DNA of 64,000 nt from Amborella trichopoda (taxonomy: Eukaryota; Streptophyta; Magnoliopsida; Amborellales; Amborellaceae). The notes under the pieces were generated by a model that saw only the letters and a program-made list of their open reading frames with translations, did no database searches and was not told where the DNA came from. Both the position numbers and the translations under genes were made by a program. The stretch covers positions 6,325,954 through 6,389,953 of the forward strand of contig NW_006498507.1 of the NCBI RefSeq assembly GCF_000471905.2, given 5' to 3'. Each line of letters begins with the position of its first letter. Positions within the stretch are counted from its first letter, which is position 1. Shown here one piece after another: positions 23,450-35,624 of this stretch.

Positions 23450-23842
23450 TTCTAATGGCTCAAACTCTAAACAATCAAATTAGAGTACGTGGATCTTTGT
23501 AATACCCTTAAAATATATTTTTATTTTTAATTATAACATTTAAAGTTTCAAAAATAGGATAGATCACTCATTTTTAATTATAAAATTTTAAGTTTCAAAA
23601 ATAGAATAGATCAGTACATCAATGAACACTTTGAAAATTTTAAAATTTGACTGCCCAAAATTGTATTACTAGATGCACTATTTCAAAAACTTGAAATCTA
23701 TTTTTTTCTTTTGTTTATGCATCTTGACGTCAATGATCAATTTGAGGAAAGTTGAGCATCAAAACAACTTTTTCTAATAAATTTTTTGAAATGGGCCGTA
23801 ATTTAATTGTTTAGAGCTTGAGCTCAGTATAAACTTTTCGCT
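23450..23842 (+). mobile_element. MULE-type MITE, family A (decayed left end)
   Basis: CTCTAAACAATCAAATTAGA near the left and TTTAATTGTTTAGAGCTTGA near the right are the inverted ends. The interior carries the family's 'TAATTATAAAATTTTAAG' block, present twice in a short internal duplication (about 23528 and 23577). It lies about 0.5 kb upstream of the XTH gene. Confidence 0.65.
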
Positions 23843-24366
23843 TTTTGGAATCGGCTCTCTTTCTCTGATCTCTCCCACCGCATGCATGGAACTTTTATCT
23901 TTCTCTCTACAAAGAACTTTGCTTAAGTTATAATTAGCTCTCTCAAAGGCGCATAGAGCTCTCTTTCTCTCTCTTAATCAGCATTTTTACTCTTTGCCAC
24001 TGCCATTTAACATCCCCCGACTCTCAACTTTTACCTCTCTTCTTGCTCTCTACTTTACCACGTTTTTAGCGTTTTATTCCTCAACTTTTAACTCACTTTT
24101 TGCTCCTCTTGCTCTTCCTTTTTGCTTTATAACAACCCACCCGTCTTGTCATATCAGCTTTGTTTGGGCTGCCGATCGAGTTTAGGTCTAGACCTAAGCA
24201 AAGTGAAGCGTGGTGCTGTTGCCATCTTATTGTCGGTTTTGTCCGGTTCGGATAAAAAATAATAATAAATATATAAAATAATTTTTTATTTTTTGCTGTT
24301 TTTATTTTAAATTTCATTATTATTTTTATATATAAATATATAATTCAAATTGAAAAAAATCCAAAA

Positions 24367-24468
24367 CCTTCTCCCAAATCGGCGGAAACATGGAATTGCT
24401 TCATTTTTCTTATTGAACCTTCTCCCAAATCGGCGGAAACATGGAATTGCTTCATTTTTCTTATTGAA
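24367..24468. repeat. 51-bp perfect tandem duplication
   Basis: Two adjacent copies starting CCTTCTCCCAAATCGGCGGA at 24367 and 24418. Confidence 0.9.
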
Positions 24469-25155
24469 CCAACTCCTAAGCGAATTTAACAACATTGCAT
24501 CGCACCTCTCTCTCTCTACTTTTATCTTTCCAATGTTTTAATCCTTATTCTCTCAAATTTACCAATTGTTAGTCTTTTAACTATCAAGATTGAAATTTCA
24601 ACTATCCCCTCTCTCTTCAGGTCGTAACAACCTGTCTTGGGAGGGGCCAGGGCCAGGCTTATGGTAGTACAATGGCAGCGCCACATACCCACTTTGGCTA
24701 AGGCTGCATTGACGTTTTGTCCTGCTCAAATTTTAAATCTCTTTTGCACACTGTTTATTAGAAATTTTAGCAAGATTTCTCTTTCCTCTCTTGGGATAAT
24801 ATTAAAAACGTCCCCAAATTAGTCTAAATCTCTTCAACATCCCCAAAACCCAACTTTCCATTCAATTTCTTAGAGGGAGAGGGAGTACTAATTGGTTCTA
24901 GAGAGAGAGTACAAATTGCTTCCTGGATAGTTCCTCTCCGGTCTTATCAGTTGTCTACTGGAATCACATTGATTAAAGTTACACCCAGAGGTTGCACTAA
25001 ACATAACATGATGGGTCAATTCTACATTTTAAAGTATATTGATGAGTCAAAGATCTTGCTTTGTAATGTTTCCTCCAAGCCCCATATTCATGTCACAATG
25101 TGAGATTGCCATTTTAGATCGGTATAATCCAAAAATATTAATAAATAAAATAAAT
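24469..25155. other. Intergenic DNA, no gene seen
   Basis: Short open frames only; GA-rich patches around 24870-24910. Confidence 0.45.
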
Positions 25156-25365
25156 AGTAATGATACTATGAGACCCTCCGACACTCATGTAAGTAAGATT
25201 TCAATTATCACTATTAAAATTTGATACACATCTCTAAAAACCCCATTTATCCAAATCCTCACACCCACGTCATAACGTTTTTAGAGATATATGTCAAAAT
25301 TTAATGGTGATCATTTGATGCTCTATTCACATAGGTGTGAGAAGGTCTCATAATATCATTTTTTT
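25156..25365. mobile_element. MITE, family D copy 2 (9-bp TSD)
   Basis: A 210-bp sister of the element at 186-398: ends AATGATACTATGAGACCCTC and the inverted GAGAAGGTCTCATAATATCA. Flanks AAAATAAAT (25147-25155) and AAAATAAAA (25366-25374) match at 8 of 9, but are low-complexity. Confidence 0.65.
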
Positions 25366-25489
25366 AAAATAAAAATTTATATTAGATAGAAAGAATTATG
25401 GGGGGCCAAAAAAACATTAAATATATTTATAAAAATTAAAACTTTAAAGGAGACCAACCTAGTCCAAACTTGAATGAATATTTTAATTT

Positions 25490-25622
25490 TATAATTATAG
25501 ATGAAAATAAGCTTTCAAACCATCACAAAATTTATGATACCGAAATAATATATTTCGATACTACTTGAAGGTGCCCTTTATTTTGATTGATTAGAACTTG
25601 AGCTTTATACAAACCACAATAA
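25490..25622 (-). mobile_element. MULE-type MITE, family A fragment
   Basis: Right-hand third of a family A element, ending 'GATTAGAACTTGAGCTTTAT' and 'ACAAACCACA'. It is followed by a TA/GA microsatellite (25624-25659). Confidence 0.6.
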
Positions 25623-25659
<37 letters not shown>

Positions 25660-25739
25660 TCTAAGACTCCAAAACAAGAGAAATATCGGGGATATAGGTG
25701 GGTCTTAAAAAAAATTAGACATAATTATAGTCTAGATTT

Positions 25740-26250
25740 TAGATGGGAAAGGTTTATATATTTTCCCTAATGTATATAACATATACAATTCCCCCCATCC
25801 TGTCGTTTAATTTACATTAAGTGAGCCACTGACGGTTTGATCCAAATTCGACTCTTTATAGTATTTTCTTTTTTATTGATTTTCAACAAATTATATGAAT
25901 ATGAAATTTGTTATGTGCAATTATCCAAATGGTATGCACATAAAATAAATATTAAAAAAATAATTAAAATAAGACAATGATTAAAATACTTTTAAATTTT
26001 TCAAAAGTATTTTGGCTATTTTATTTTATTGAGAATATTGGTTTTATATTTTTTACATGTACAAGTGTAAAAAAGAAGTGAACATTCAAAATTTGGTGTC
26101 AAAATATCTTGTAGAAAAAATATTAAAAATATAATACTTTAGAAGTATGACATTGCGATTGATGTATCTCATCTATCCATTCAGAATGGACAATTAGACA
26201 AGGGGGTAGTATATAAATTTTATACAATAGAAAAAATACAAAAAGCTTGC
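25740..26250 (+). mobile_element. MITE, family C copy 1
   Basis: A non-coding element of about 0.5 kb shared with 48840-49312, 50024-50465 and 51472-51972. Landmarks in order: a TATACTTCCC-rich left end with 'CCATCC', 'AGTGAGCCACTGACGGTTTG', 'AAAGTATTTTGGCTATTTTA', 'CAAAATTTGGTGTCAAAATA', then the inverted right end with 'CAGAATGGACAATT'. No coding capacity. Confidence 0.65.
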
Positions 26251-27253
26251 CCTTTCTCGATAAACACGTATTCAATATCTTGTACATGTAAGTAGAGACT
26301 AAAAAAGTACTACATGGGTGCTTTGGTAACTTTATACCTTCCGCCTCCTCAGGGTCTCTCAACCGGTTAAATAATAAATGTATTGCTCCCTCTGGAGTAA
26401 ATTGTATGTTTGCTCCATCGTCCATAAGACCAACTTAGCAGGATATTTTCTATGAGAAACATTAGGGTGCAATATAGAACCTTCGGATAAGTAATTAAGT
26501 TCTAAAATAAAAAGAGTTTTGGATTTTTGAACACTCAAAAAAAAGATTTTGAAAGTCAATGTTTGATTTATTTATTTATTTACATTGATGAAAAACACAA
26601 GTTAAGTCCCCTTAAATTTGGAGTCTTAAAACTAAAAATACTCAGCAAGAAATTTTCTTGATCTATTAAATGTACAACTTGCTTCTGCAGGACCATTAAA
26701 CCTAAATAAGATTAATTACTTATTGACATTTTGCCCCTCTTAATTGAAAAACAAACCTCCTAATTACCACGTAATAAAGTCTATTTTATGACCATTTATT
26801 TTACCTTTTAAAAGTTGCATAAGAAAATTAATAATGATTTGTGTCTTGTGCGCATGATTTGGGTGCACGAAAAGACACCCATGTGTGACATGTTGGTGTA
26901 AGGACTTCCATAGAAGACACGTGTGGACGTCTCTCCAAACCCACATGCATGGTCTTCAATAGGAGAAACCTCACATGTTCTCAACCAACACAAAGCGCTG
27001 GAAATTAATCAAATTATAGTGGGCTTGTCCAACTAAATTACCTTCCTAATTAAATATTATTTTTGGCTTATCATCTCATTAATGAGAGGGCTATTGCATT
27101 TATTGCAAGTATCTGGCTAGGCTATGAAATCAGTAGTAAAGGGGATTGATGAGGATTGATGGTTTTCTATACCTTATACACATAATAAATGATGATAAGC
27201 TGTTGAAGTTTAGTTGTTCCTCCATTGAATCTTTTAGCAATAAATTTGTTCAT
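26251..27253. other. Intergenic DNA, no gene seen
   Basis: Several short minus-strand frames (26123-26425, 26764-26993) have no recognisable domain. Confidence 0.45.
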
Positions 27254-27662
27254 GGGTGTGGTTTGTATAGGGCTGAGGCCCCAAACAATCAAAGTAAGGC
27301 TTACTTTTAAGGAGTGTTACTTGTAAGTAGTGTTGGCAAATTTTTTTCGGTATTGAAAATCTTTGTGATCGTTTGAAACTGTATTTTCTTATTAATTATA
27401 AAATTTAAAGATTTTAAATAGTGTAGATCGAGCAGATCTATGAACACTTGAAAATTCTTGAAAATTGACGATACAGATTACAAGATGGATTAGTTCCAAG
27501 ACTTGAAATCCTTTTTTTTTTTTTTTCTCATGTTCATATATCTTGAGGTCGAGATGATCGATTTTAGGATTTTTTGCCATCAGAAAAATCTTTTCTAGTG
27601 GATTGTTCAGGTGTGACTTAATTTAATTGTTTATGGCCTCGCCTTGATATAAATTTTTTTTC
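27254..27662 (+). mobile_element. MULE-type MITE, family A
   Basis: A 409-bp copy with the full left end GGGTGTGGTTTGTATAGGGC and all internal blocks. Flanks TTTGTTCAT and TTTATTAAA match at 6 of 9, compatible with a decayed duplication. Confidence 0.75.
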
Positions 27663-30098
27663 TTTATTAAACATACCTCAAAAAATGAACCTCAAAGAAG
27701 AACTGCATAAAGGAATGAAATTGTATAATACACGAGAGTAAGAAGTTCATAAACACCTCAAGCTTTCAGATCAAATGGTTTGGTCTTCTGATTTCTCCGC
27801 GCAGATTTTGAGAAAAAAATTTCAGACTTAATTTTCAATTAAAGTTACACTCCAGGCCACCAAATTTTACATCTAACAATCAGAGTTGAATAACTTTTTG
27901 ATTTTTTTTTTTTTATCAAAGGTCAATAATCAATTATCTACCTTACCTAAATCAATACCAATTGATCGCTATATTCCTTGTTGTGTGTATACGCAACCCA
28001 ATGTGTGACTATTTTCCAATGAATTCATATTCATGACTATACTCAATTTTGAATATGTACACATGAATGTATGAGTAACATATTGTTAATATTTATCTTG
28101 TTAATTGATGGAACCATTGTTTTAAAAACAGGCGAATCAGAACCGGTGAGTGGGTGGTCCGGGTCTGTAAATGCCTCGGATAAGTCTGGCTCCAACCAAT
28201 TCTCTTTGGTTTCTAAGATTTTTCTTTTTCAATAGAAGAAAACCTCAACTAGCGGCGAGCTTGATTGGAACTGGTCGAGCCGCCTCAGTTCGGGTAATGA
28301 CTTGGTTTGGTTTTTAAAGCAATGGATAGAACTAATGGAGTTACTATTTAGACATCAATTTCTTTAGAAGTACTAAAAAATAATAGGAAATACTAATAAG
28401 AATATTCATCTGCTGTTGAAAAAGTCATAGTCAACCGTAATCGTAAGATGTGAAATTGGATGGTTGGAGGAGTGTTTCTGATATTCATAATCATTAGATT
28501 GACAGCCAATGTAAAACTTTTACCACATCTATTTCATGAATCCTGATAGAGCATACAAGATTCATATAATATATCCCAACTAGTCAAAACAAGACTCAGT
28601 TGATGATTATTCATCATCATAGTGGTCTAGATGACTGGCTTGTAAAATTTTGAATCCAAAAGCCATATCCTCAAGTTAAAATATGGAGCCTAGACTTACT
28701 GTGATCAAATGCCTCCCAGGATTAACTTAAACCCTATCCTAGGGATTTTAATTAGGGGTCCTTCAAGGTTCATCTTCTTAAAGGAAATTAGGGACCGTTA
28801 TCTTGGCTTACCCACCACCCACCCACCCAACAAGAGAAAGAAAACTAATTTCTACATCAATTAAAAGGACAATAAAATCAATAGATACCAAACTCCAATC
28901 AATCATATAGGTTAGTTTCTTTTCACTGTAATTTATCATGGTCATACGTCTTTGACATGAAAAAGGTAATACCCAAAAAATCAGCATTATTATCGTTAAA
29001 GCCTTTTCTCAACTAATTAGAGTTAGCAAATAATTGGGGTTGACAAATAAATACTTTTTTTTTTCATTCATCTGGTGTCAAAAGTGACTCTTAAAAGGAT
29101 ATTAAAACTTTTGCATTTGATTTCCAAATAGGGCACACGTGTTGTTGTGATTGGACAAACATTATGTGATTTCATGGGAGCATACTGCATACACACTTCT
29201 TTCCTCACATAAAACCTTAGGTAAGATTATTTTTAGGACCCTAAAGTTTGGGAAGTAACCTTAGAAAGAATAAAATTTTATATTCACTCTAAAAAAATAA
29301 CATCTTAAGATTGAACATGAACATGGAGTAACTAATTTTTGTGCAACTAATTAAGGTATTTAGGAACTCCATTTTCTTTATCTTTTTCTTTTGAATTACT
29401 TATCTAGTGATTCTTAAGTGGATCTCAAATTTTCAAATCCAATAATCTTCTTGGTCAGATCTTTTGCATAATCTTCTTGGTCAGAACTTTTGCCTGAGGA
29501 AGAAAATATGCATTGTCATCCCATGGGAGCATGCTATGCACACTCTCAAAATTGCTTTCCGTACTCAACCCTTATTAACTTTGGACATGCAAGATGCAGA
29601 CATTCCTAAATTTGTCCAAATGTTACTTCATTTGAGTGTGTGTTTTGCGTTAGAGGCACCTTCAAGAGTGTCTAGTATATAAATAAGAAATCTATATATT
29701 TTTCGAAAGAATATAATAAAATTATTTAATTTTGGTATAAAAAAGTCACAATCACTTTCAAAACTAGATACAAAATTGAGTAGCTCGAATGGTTACAATG
29801 CATGAGTTCAACGTCCCCAAAGATTTTTCCTCAAATCTTATGCATGAAGAAGAACACATCTTGAGCCACCTCATATCAGTGACAGCTAGGGATGAATGTG
29901 ATTTTTCTTTTTCAAAATTAAACTCTCTTATAGTACATAATCTTAATCTATAGCTGTATTGACCCAATGTTACCATCTTAACTTACCCAAAAAATAAGTA
30001 ACAAATCTTTGCACCCATGTTAACCTTAATATTAGTGCACCCAATCTCCTGTAAATTAATTTTAAACCTAATTCAACATCACGATTTTGGGTGCCTAG
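27663..30098. other. Intergenic DNA with a possible small MITE
   Basis: No gene. 28114-28325 starts CCATTGTTTTAAAAAC and ends GTTTTTAAAGCAATGG, a short inverted-repeat element with a GC-richer interior. The open frames at 29464-29682 (plus) and 29764-29976 (minus) have no recognisable domain. Confidence 0.45.
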
Positions 30099-30236
30099 TG
30101 TGCATGTCCTCTCTTTTGGGGGCACATAATTGCTTACATGAATTCAAAACACACACTCAAAAAAAGTAAATTAGTGTGCATGTCCTCTCTTTTGGGGGCA
30201 CATAACGCAAAACACACACTCAAAAAAGTAAATTAG
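30099..30236. repeat. ~70-bp tandem duplication
   Basis: GTGTGCATGTCCTCTCTTTT and the following GGGGGCACATAA occur twice, with CACACACTCAAAAAAGTAAA ending both copies. The second copy has lost about 9 bp. A third, shorter 'AAAAAAGTAAATCAGTTGCA' follows. Confidence 0.8.
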
Positions 30237-30649
30237 TTGCATGGATAGTATAGCTCACTGTTGAAAAAAGTAAATCAGTTGCATGGATCGGCCTCCTTGA
30301 AAACTGGTCTAGATGCGGTTCGGCAGTCTATATCAATGATCCAGCCGACTGAATCGGCCCATAAAATATTAAGAAATAGAGAAACAAAATTAATAATTAT
30401 AAAAAATTAAAAGTAAAATGCAGGCTGGATGGCTGGTTCTTGCTATATTGTGGGGATTGGAATGGTCCCATCGAGATTTTCAATCCAGATTAGGCAATTT
30501 CGATGTCGCCATTTTTTAAAACCTTGCTATTAACAAATTAATAGAACAAATACAATGATATTGATTACTATAGCTAACTAAATGAACAAATACATTGATA
30601 TTGAATGATATAGCTATCTAGATAAACAAAAGAAATAATATTATTGAAA

Positions 30650-31038
30650 GGGTGTGGTTTGTATAGGGCCGAGGCTCTAAACAATCAAAGTAAAGCGCAC
30701 GTTCAAATAGTATCGTAAGATGCTGGTTCAATACTGGGAATATTTGTAATGGCTTAAAAATTTATTTCATCGTTAATTATAAAATTTAAAACTTCAAAAG
30801 TAGTGTAGATGGAGCAGATTTATGAACACTTGAAATTCTTGAAAATTGATGGTCTGAAAATGCATTACAAGATACACTATTTCTAATACTTGAAACCATT
30901 TTTCTTATTTCCATACATCTTGAAGTCGAGATTATCAATTTGAATATTTTTTAACTTCAAAACAACTTCTTTTAGTAGATTTTTGAGGTGCACCCTAAAT
31001 TGACTGTTTAGAGCATCACCCTTATGTAAACTTTTTCC
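30650..31038 (+). mobile_element. MULE-type MITE, family A
   Basis: A 389-bp copy with good ends: GGGTGTGGTTTGTATAGGGC at left and TTATGTAAACTTTTTCC at right. No matching flanking duplication is visible. Confidence 0.75.
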
Positions 31039-31243
31039 GTCAATGGTTACTCTCAATTTGAAAATTTTGGACGTGCTTCCACACCCATTAAAATGTGTAA
31101 TCTTATGACTTTTAATCACCTTCAACAAAAAGCAACGCCCTATAACAACGGGGAACTCATGGTGGCTAATAATATTTTGGGCAAGTAGGCTGCTCCCAGC
31201 TATGCAATAAAAAATAGTAGAGCCTTTGTACCCAATAGAGCTA

Positions 31244-32086
31244 GGGAAAATTATAGATATCCCTTCAAATTCAACTATTTAAACATCCTGCATCTCAAAA
31301 CTTTTGGCATATCACTTTAAACCTCAATACTATTTTTTTTATATTTACCCTCCAAATAAAAAAGTGAATGGGTTTAAGATAAGAATGCCCTTACTATCTC
31401 TAATATGCTTTATTTGGAGTCACATGTCTCTCTTTGCCAACACTTTCTCTCTCTCTCAAAGTAAAAACCTACTCTCTCTCTCTCTTTCATCCACGGTAAT
31501 GCAATACGACACATAGTGTATCAGACCGAAATTTTTTTGAGGTCTGGCACAAAAAAGTGTAGGACCATAAAACAAAATTTCGGCCCCACACCTAGTATGC
31601 CGGACCGCATTGAGTTCCAGTAATGTAGCTTGCAATGCAGTCTGGCACCCAGTGTGCCAAACTAGGTAGATTTGAGTTAAGTGCCGTACCGAATTTTTTT
31701 TTTTAACTGTCTGTCACTTTTTTGTGCTTGTGCATAGAGTGCTAGACTGCATTACTAGAGAATGAGAGAAAGAGAGAGTGTGGATATGAGTTTTTTTGAA
31801 ATAGAGAAAGAGAGGACATGGGTTTTAGAGAGAGAATGAGAGAGGGAGAAAGAGATAATATGGACTTGTAGCTTAGGAAAGTGAGTATGGGCACAAAGAG
31901 AGTCGCAAGACTCGAAAAGAGGGAGAAGAGAGCAAGCAATGGCATTTTTGTTTTAAATTATTGACTTTTTTTATTTAGGCTGTAAATATAAGAAAAATAT
32001 TATTATGGTTTAGGGTAGGGATACAAAACGTTTTAAGGGGTAGGATGCCTAGAAAGTTGAAGTTAGAGGGGTATTTATAATTTTCC
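31244..32086. mobile_element. Long-TIR non-autonomous element with inner inverted repeat
   Basis: Left end GGGAAAATTATAGATATCCC and right end GGGGTATTTATAATTTTCC are inverted partners, and the similarity continues inward for at least 130 bp. Inside, CT-rich (left) and GA-rich (right) tracts are also mirrored, and a further inverted pair (GTAATGCAATACGACAC and GTGCTAGACTGCATTAC) sits at about 31496-31760. Almost the whole 843 bp can fold back on itself. No target duplication found. Confidence 0.65.
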
Positions 32087-32152
32087 TTTCCCTTCTCTTC
32101 TTATGATACGAACCGAACTCAAAACGTCACATTATAGCTCCCAATACGTTGA

Positions 32153-32474
32153 TAGGGGTGGCAATGGACCCGGACCCAACCTGGTACCTCAAGGGTAGAC
32201 ACGATCAGGGTCTTGGTATGGGTCCAAAAATTGTACCTAGCAGGTTGGGTCTGGGTCCGAGTCTAGTAATATATTTTCGAGTCCCAATATATTTAAATAT
32301 AGTTAAATACATAAATATTTTTAAATTTTTGGGCTGGATCCGGGTCCCACACTATATTTTTGGGTTTGAGTCTGGATTTAGTGAATTCGGGTTCGGTAGG
32401 GTTTGGGACGCATATCATTTTTTGAGCAAGAGTCCGGCGTGGACCCAGACCCGACCAACCCAAGGCCATCCCTA
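32153..32474. mobile_element. hAT-type non-autonomous element (copy 3)
   Basis: TAGGGGTGGCAATGGACCC at left and GGCCATCCCTA at right, with GGACCC/GGGTCC-rich arms and an AT-rich core. No clear flanking duplication. Confidence 0.6.
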
Positions 32475-32582
32475 CACCTAACCACCTGGCCTTAACCTAT
32501 TCCTAAGAAAGCTTCCCATTTTCACTGGTGGCTCAATTTTTACACTTGTTTTACCACTAAAAAAAACTCAAGTTTTAATATT

Positions 32583-32976
32583 GGGTACAGTTTGTACAGA
32601 TCCAAGGCTCTAAACAATCAAAATAAACCGCATCTTCAAATAGTGTGGAGAAATGTAGTTTCAATACAAGAAATCTTTGTGATAGCTTAAAATATATTTT
32701 TATCTTTATTATAAAATTTAAATCTTTGAAAATAGTGTAGATCGAGTAGATCTATGAAACCTTAAATATCATGAAAATTGATGGTCCAAAAATGCGTTAC
32801 AAGATGCACTATTTCCAAAACTTGAAATCCATTTTTTTTTCTCATGTCCATACATCTTGATGTTGAGATGATCAATTTGAAGATACTTGGGCATCAAAAC
32901 AACCTCTTCTAGTGAAAATTTTGAGGTGACCTCTAATTTGATTGTTTAGAGCCTTGACTCTACATAACCTTTGTCC
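32583..32976 (+). mobile_element. MULE-type MITE, family A (9-bp TSD)
   Basis: A 394-bp copy flanked by TTTAATATT (32574-32582) and TCTAATATT (32977-32985), an 8/9 match. Confidence 0.8.
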
Positions 32977-32985
32977 TCTAATATT

Positions 32986-33715
32986 TTGTGAGCATCATTA
33001 GGGGCGGGAAGTTTGGTGTTATCACATACATTGAATCAATCTGTACAAAGGGACCCACCCCATTGTCATCAACCATGGCAACAAGGAAACTGTAAAGAAC
33101 TTCCCCTTCAAAAGGAGAGAGCATGTAGTGGCATGTGTTGGTTTGGCCTTCCCTAACTAACCAAGAAACAGCCGTGGATTTGTTTGGGTTCATCGACTTT
33201 GACACAAGGCGTTACACACTCTCCCCAATTGATGCCAATTTTATTTAAGTGCAAGCAAATGGTTGGTAGGTGAATAAATCACCCAGTTTTTATGACTTTT
33301 TTTAGGGTTTGGTTCCTTTTGGGTCAGCAAGAGAACTTTTAAGAAGTGGACTTGAGTGCATAAAAAATGGGGGTGAAATTTTGGATTTGAGTTCCATTTG
33401 TGCCCATTGTTTTCCTTTAGTTTCGATGGATTGGAGACCCGCATTTGTGTACATTGTTTCAAAATTCAGATTCGTGTGGGGTAGGTGTCGAATTGTTAGA
33501 TTGGCGATGTGGATTGTGTCCGGATTGAATGGGTGATTTGGAAAAGCATTAAAAATATGTTAAATAAAATAAAAATTAAAATTAGGGTTTATAGGGTGGG
33601 GATATAAAAAATCAAAATTTGTGCTCTATGATTTACGGTGCCGAACATCAAAATCAGTGAGTAAAAAGTGCCTTTTTGTTTTAAATAACCTTAAACACTT
33701 CACTTAATATAAAAA
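32986..33715. other. Intergenic DNA, unassigned
   Basis: No gene I can support. The minus-strand frame 32978-33205 (75 residues) and the plus-strand frame 33309-33536 have unremarkable compositions and no recognisable motif. Confidence 0.4.
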
Positions 33716-34148
33716 GGGTGCAGTTGGCATACGGATGCATATGTAGGTGTAGAGGTAAGGTGCCCCTTCAAATTTTATCATGATATATAATTTTGATGTA
33801 AAATGTTTTTAGGATTATCTCAAAATCTATTTTTATATCTAATTATAAAATTTTAAATTTCAAAAATAGTTAAAATCAAGTAGATCTATAAATGTATGAA
33901 AATCTTGAAAATGGATAGTGTAGATAATATATTGTAAAATGCACTATTTCTGAGACTTAAAGCCTTTTTATTTTTCATATTCATACATTTCGATGTCGAG
34001 ATGATCAATCAAAGGGTTTTTCAACATTAAAACTACCTTTTCCGATGGATTTTTGAGGGGCATTCCTAGAACTACCTTTTTTGATGGATTTTGGAGAGGC
34101 ATTCCTAGTTCTACATTATAAGGTTGCATCCTTATATAAACTTTTTCC
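33716..34148 (+). mobile_element. MULE-type MITE, family A subfamily 2 (perfect 9-bp TSD)
   Basis: A 433-bp copy flanked by a perfect 9-bp duplication ATATAAAAA (33707-33715 and 34149-34157). The right part holds a short internal duplication ('GATGGATTTT(T/G)GAG(G/A)GGCATT'). Confidence 0.85.
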
Positions 34149-34344
34149 ATATAAAAATGATGAGTAAAATTCAATATTACGGTGAATTTATTCACTTAAT
34201 TAAAAAAGTATGTACGTCAGACAAACAATATTATGTGATTTTGGTGAAATTCTATAGTTTCAGTAAATCACGATAAAAAAAGAGAGGCATGCAACCTAAT
34301 CATAATATTATTTTTCATTTGTAATTATCTTGTGATATTTATTT

Positions 34345-34965
34345 GGAAAATTATCACATATATCTCCCATAATTCCCTTTATTTTTCATTTAATACATTC
34401 CTACCCGTTTCTTAGTGATTTTTGTATAAAATGTACTTTTACCCCCCGCCACGGATCTATTACATCGGTGACACTCTTTAAACATGCGCTCGCCCCTCTT
34501 ATACTAATAAACCACCACAGACTTATTAGAGCCGTGGCGAGATTTATAGGCTCCTTGAGCACCAAGAAGCCTGGTCGGAGGGTTCCAGGAACCCTTTGAG
34601 CTGCCACATACTTATTAGAGTCGTGGCGAGGCCGTTATGTTTGTGACAATTTATAGGTTTCCTGAAGCATCAAGAAGCTTAGCAGTCGCCACAAATCTAT
34701 TAAAGCCGTGACAAGACCGTTACAAACCTGCTATGTCCGTGACGGTTTATTGTGAACCAAGAAGCCTAGCCAAAAGGTTCCAAGAACCCTTCGAGCCACC
34801 ACGGATCTATTAGAGTCGTGGCAAGGGTATGTTTAAAGAGAGCCACATATGTATAGATACGTGGGAAGGGTAAAAGTGTCTTCTATGTAAAAATACTAGA
34901 AAACAGGAGGGATATATTAAACAAAAAATAAAGATAACTATAGGAGGTATATTTGATAATTTCCC
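34345..34965. mobile_element. Long-TIR element carrying five hairpin modules (perfect 9-bp TSD)
   Basis: A 621-bp element with inverted ends of about 95 bp: left GGAAAATTATCACATATATC, right GATATACCTCC-type sequence ending GATAATTTCCC. It is flanked by a perfect TATTTATTT duplication (34336-34344 and 34966-34974). Between the ends are five variants of a ~25-bp imperfect palindrome, GCCACGGATCTATTAGAG followed by TCGTGGC, at about 34448, 34515, 34601, 34686 and 34796. An 'AGAAGCCTAG' plus 'GGTTCCAGGAACCC' spacer occurs twice. The interior is much less AT-rich than the flanks and has no reading frame. Confidence 0.85.
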
Positions 34966-35286
34966 TATTTATTTCATAATATATCTACATAATAATATCT
35001 CCCAATAATAATATTTTCCTGATATGTTACTTAAAATATAACTCCGGAAAACAAATAAAAAGTTGTAAACCAAACATATTTTTTTAGGTAATTTTTTATG
35101 TAAATCAATAAAATATTTTTAATCAATAAATAATTTTGCAAACAAAAAAAAAGAAACTATGGCAAAACTTCATACCAAAATGAACAAAATAAAAAATTAA
35201 AAATTAAAAATCATATATACCTTATTTTCCCCGAATTGTTTGAATGGCTCTAATGTGGCCATTTGGCACGATTAACTTACGGATGA

Positions 35287-35624
35287 AGTTTCTATAAAAC
35301 CTCTCCTTAAATCTTTGTTCGGAAAGCACTTTCAGTAATAAAAATCTCCATTATGACTCTAAAATCAATTTTCAACACAGACAATAAAATTTGAAAATCA
35401 AAAAATTGTATAGATCTTACAGATCTTTGTACACATGTTTTTAGGACGAAATAGATGGTTTAGATAATTTGTTACAATATACACTACTTTTAAAGCTTGA
35501 AATCCTAATTTTCAAGCCGAGATGATCGATGTAAAGGTTTTCCAATGCTTGAATTGCAATTTTCGATGAGTAATAAGGTGAAGCTTTACGTATTTGATTG
35601 GGCTGCAGCCCTATCAAACTATTG
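35287..35624 (+). mobile_element. MITE, family B copy 1
   Basis: It starts GAAGTTTCTATAAAACCTC and ends near GGCTGCAGCCCTATCAAAC. The interior shares 'AAAGCACTTTCAGTAATAAA', 'AATCTCCATTATGACTCTAA' and 'GCCGAGATGATCGATG' with copies at 37222-37580 and 58798-59215. Family B is distantly similar to family A. Confidence 0.6.

Noticed and set aside
32978..33205. Minus-strand 75-residue frame as a gene
   Set aside because: No family resemblance, no partner exons and it overlaps the target duplication of a MITE.
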